This document shows, one piece after another, positions 3,604 to 5,737 of a DNA stretch of 5,737 nucleotides. Position 1 is the stretch's first letter. Each line of letters begins with the position of its first letter. A model generated the notes under the pieces. It was not told the DNA's origin, ran no database searches, and saw only the letters and a program-made list of their open reading frames with translations. The DNA is from Deltaproteobacteria bacterium (lineage in GTDB: Bacteria > Desulfobacterota_C > Deferrisomatia > Deferrisomatales > JACRMM01): positions 1 through 5,737 of the forward strand of contig JACRCS010000268.1 in NCBI GenBank assembly GCA_016218905.1, given 5' to 3'. The position numbers and the translations under genes were made by a program.

Positions 3604-5737
3604 AGAATCAGCGCCTCCGGGTCGCTCATGAACTGCTGAAGGCGCAAGACGCCGGCCATGTACCCCAGGAAGTCGGGGTCGTACTCATGGTTCCAGGCGT
3701 AGATCTCACCCCGCCCTGGGAGCGCCGCCAAGCCGAGCTTCCCAATCTTTGTTGCCCAAAGTTGAACGCTGCCTCGAAGAAGCTCCTGGAAGTTCACCGG
3801 CTGCCACTCAGAAATCCGCCTCTTGATGTCTTCGTCTACCACAACCAGCCGGGTGTCGGCATCGATCACTCGGCCGTGGCGCTTGACCCCAGGGTAGTCG
3901 CGTGCCCCTTCCGCTTTGAGCAGAGGATCCGCGCCAAGCCCGCCTTGCGCCGAAAGCTCCTTGCGCATCGCCTTCGTCACTACGTCAGCCGGGTTGCAGC
4001 GGTTCAGTTCGTCGGCGCGCATCAACTCACGTAGGACCTCGGAAGAGACCGACGCCCCCGGATGCCGCGTCACGCCAGCATCGTCAAGCGCGAAATCGAA
4101 CACGATACCACCACCCTCGGCGTCATACTCTGCGTGGCGATTGACCCGGCCTCCCACTTGGACGGTGGACGCAGCGGCGAACCGCTCCCGAAAGGCGCAG
4201 CGAAAGGACAGGTCCACTCCTGCTTCGACGCAACTCGTGGCGACAAGCGTCCAGTCGGCGTCGTGCCTCGTATCCAGGCGCTCTTGCACCCGCTCGAGAA
4301 TGCGGTCTCGATCTCCAGGAGTCAGGGCCGTGGACAGATGCAGCACGTCCTTTTGAGCTTGGCGCATGGTCCTGGCCACCACGGCGGCGGTCTGCACGGT
4401 GTTGAGGATGGCCAGACGCGGCCCGGGCGTCCGGTCCACCTGCTCGATCAACTCCGAGAGCGTTACCACCGTGCCTTCGGCCAATGGAACGTACCGGACT
4501 CGATGTCGTTCAGCGGCCAGCACATCCTTCTGCTGATCCTTCGGCAGCAGTTCTGGCAGTTTCGCCGGTTCGCCCACGATGTCGCCGTCCTCCCAGAAAC
4601 GTGACAGAGATCCGCTGGCGAACACAAACCGGCAGCCCCAGTTCTCCGAGAGCTCCCGCAGCCACAGCCAGTTCTGTGGCCAGAGCTTCGTGGGGAGCGC
4701 AGCGTGCGCCTCGTCCAAGAACACCGCGCTCCCCGGCAGTTCATGGAGTTTGCGCAACGACCCTGGGTCACAGGCCGCGAGCGTCTCGAAAAAGCCCACG
4801 GCGGTGGTAAGGATGACAGGGGCACGCCAGAGGGCGGCAAGATCTCGATCGCTCGGGTCGTCGAAGTCGGCCCGGTGATGATGCTCGACCACGACGGACT
4901 CGGCCTTCTCGCCGGGAAGAACGAGCGCTTTGCGGAGCCGATCTGCCGTCTGCGTCAGGATGTTGGTGAAGGGAGCGACGACGATCAGCCGGCGAAGCTT
5001 CTCGTCCCTTGCGCGGCGGATGAGATGCGCCGCGACGGCAGTCGTCTTTCCCAGACCAACGGGCCCCTCGCAGGCCGCCATCGGACCCTCAATTTGGGCG
5101 TCGAGGCACGCCTCAAAGAAGTGGGCTCGTCGTCGATTGCGCGCCCTCTCCGCGTCACTCGTTCCGCCCTGTAGACCGCGGACGTATCGGCAGAGAGCCT
5201 CCAGCCGCTCGGCCCAGCGAGGTTCCGGCGGCTCAGCCAGCATCCGACCAGAGTCGGAAAAGGCGGTGTCGCTGTGGTCGGCGTCCACGAGGCACGAAAG
5301 CGCGAGCCGCATCGGCAGCCCGTGGACGGGCCGCCGACGTTCCGCTCGGTGACTCCCAACCACGGATTCGTGGAGCGCCAAGTAGTCCCTGAGGCGCGCG
5401 TCCGTGCGCGCGATCTGTTCCTCGTGGCGTTCGGGATCCTGGTCAGCGCGCCGGCGCCCGCGCAGCCGCCACCCAAGGTTGTCAGGATTGAAGTGCGCCT
5501 GCTTTTCCGGGAGCCCCGGTGCGTGATGTGCTCGGACCAACCAAGCGGCCATCCAGTCCTGCGCCTGCGACAGTCGGGCGACGCCAGCATCAATGTGATC
5601 CCACTTCAGCCGCGCACCCCGGCCCCTGCGGAAAGAAGCCTGAATCTCCGGGTCGAGTTTCCCCAGGTCATGAAACGTCGCCGCCTCGTCGATGACGTCC
5701 AAGAGACCGTCAGGAGCGTTGCTGGCATGGCGTAACA
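3600..5737 (-). CDS. cas3: CRISPR nuclease-helicase Cas3 (5' end outside window)
   Basis: Cas3 is recruited by Cascade to R-loops, where its HD domain nicks and its superfamily 2 helicase unwinds and degrades target DNA. The frame is open to the right edge, so the start lies outside; TTG at 5702 is not a credible start because it falls just before the HD motif. Counting from that codon, the HD nuclease shows HDLGK at 11-15, H36, RAHH at 57-60 and DADHSD at 140-145. The helicase shows Walker [10 protein letters not shown] (213-221), DEAH (330-333), motif III as SGS in FASGSLSRF (361-369, where most Cas3 proteins have SAT), [11 protein letters not shown] (488-498) and QVGGRVNR (515-522). The C-terminal domain ends near [14 protein letters not shown]. 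The stop overlaps the ATG of the cas4 fragment by 4 bp. At least 711 residues are present. Effector genes cas5, cas7 and cas8 are not between it and cas4; they may lie upstream of it, beyond the window. The subtype of this Cas3 is not certain. Confidence 0.94.
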   Translation of the reverse strand, partial: LRHASNAPDGLLDVIDEAATFHDLGKLDPEIQASFRRGRGARLKWDHIDAGVARLSQAQDWMAAWLVRAHHAPGLPEKQAHFNPDNLGWRLRGRRRADQDPERHEEQIARTDARLRDYLALHESVVGSHRAERRRPVHGLPMRLALSCLVDADHSDTAFSDSGRMLAEPPEPRWAERLEALCRYVRGLQGGTSDAERARNRRRAHFFEACLDAQIEGPMAACEGPVGLGKTTAVAAHLIRRARDEKLRRLIVVAPFTNILTQTADRLRKALVLPGEKAESVVVEHHHRADFDDPSDRDLAALWRAPVILTTAVGFFETLAACDPGSLRKLHELPGSAVFLDEAHAALPTKLWPQNWLWLRELSENWGCRFVFASGSLSRFWEDGDIVGEPAKLPELLPKDQQKDVLAAERHRVRYVPLAEGTVVTLSELIEQVDRTPGPRLAILNTVQTAAVVARTMRQAQKDVLHLSTALTPGDRDRILERVQERLDTRHDADWTLVATSCVEAGVDLSFRCAFRERFAAASTVQVGGRVNRHAEYDAEGGGIVFDFALDDAGVTRHPGASVSSEVLRELMRADELNRCNPADVVTKAMRKELSAQGGLGADPLLKAEGARDYPGVKRHGRVIDADTRLVVVDEDIKRRISEWQPVNFQELLRGSVQLWATKIGKLGLAALPGRGEIYAWNHEYDPDFLGYMAGVLRLQQFMSDPEALIL

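Noticed and set aside
4062..4604. Plus-strand frame of 180 codons inside cas3
   Set aside because: It is antisense to the helicase domain of cas3, with no recognisable domain and no ribosome-binding site.
5700..5702. TTG as the cas3 start codon
   Set aside because: The frame stays open to the window edge and the HD domain needs residues before HDLGK, so the true start lies outside.

Overview
This is a GC-rich bacterial window holding most of a CRISPR-Cas locus written on the minus strand. Reading right to left, it contains the body of cas3 (start beyond the right edge), cas4, cas1, cas2, a leader, and the first repeat of a CRISPR array that runs off the left edge. Cas1, Cas2 and Cas4, together with a 33-nt repeat ending in TTGAAAC, look type I-C-like. 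No cas5, cas7 or cas8 gene lies in the window. The host cannot be placed beyond a GC-rich bacterium, probably of a proteobacterial or similar lineage; this is inference from composition and gene style only.

Layout, left to right. 1-43: end of the array, with one complete repeat and the edge of the first spacer. 44-210: leader. 211-501: cas2. 511-1599: cas1. 1657-1808: decayed remnant of a DUF4160 gene on the plus strand, followed by an intact DUF2442 gene at 1768-2064. 2056-2781: cas4. 2824-3386: a type II toxin-antitoxin (TA) operon on the plus strand (addiction-module antitoxin plus RelE/YafQ-like toxin) with its own promoter and a probable operator. 3480-3603: a frameshifted copy of the first 125 bp of cas4, whose ATG still overlaps the cas3 stop codon as ATGA. 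3600-5737: cas3.

The genes read as an adaptation module (Cas4 trims prespacers, Cas1-Cas2 integrates them next to the leader) plus the interference nuclease-helicase Cas3. Two small TA-type gene pairs have been inserted head-on into this operon, one between cas1 and cas4 and one between cas4 and cas3. The TA operon lies between two direct copies of the cas4 5' end, so recombination between them would delete it and restore a compact cas3-ATGA-cas4 junction.

The least expected observation is that cas1 and cas4 each carry, inside the coding sequence, a copy of the same ~49-bp GC-rich element (1151-1199 and 2472-2520; 41 of 49 bases identical without gaps). The two copies are read in different frames, and each lengthens its protein in a variable stretch while leaving the catalytic residues intact. 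This looks like a small dispersed repeat that can insert into genes without breaking them.
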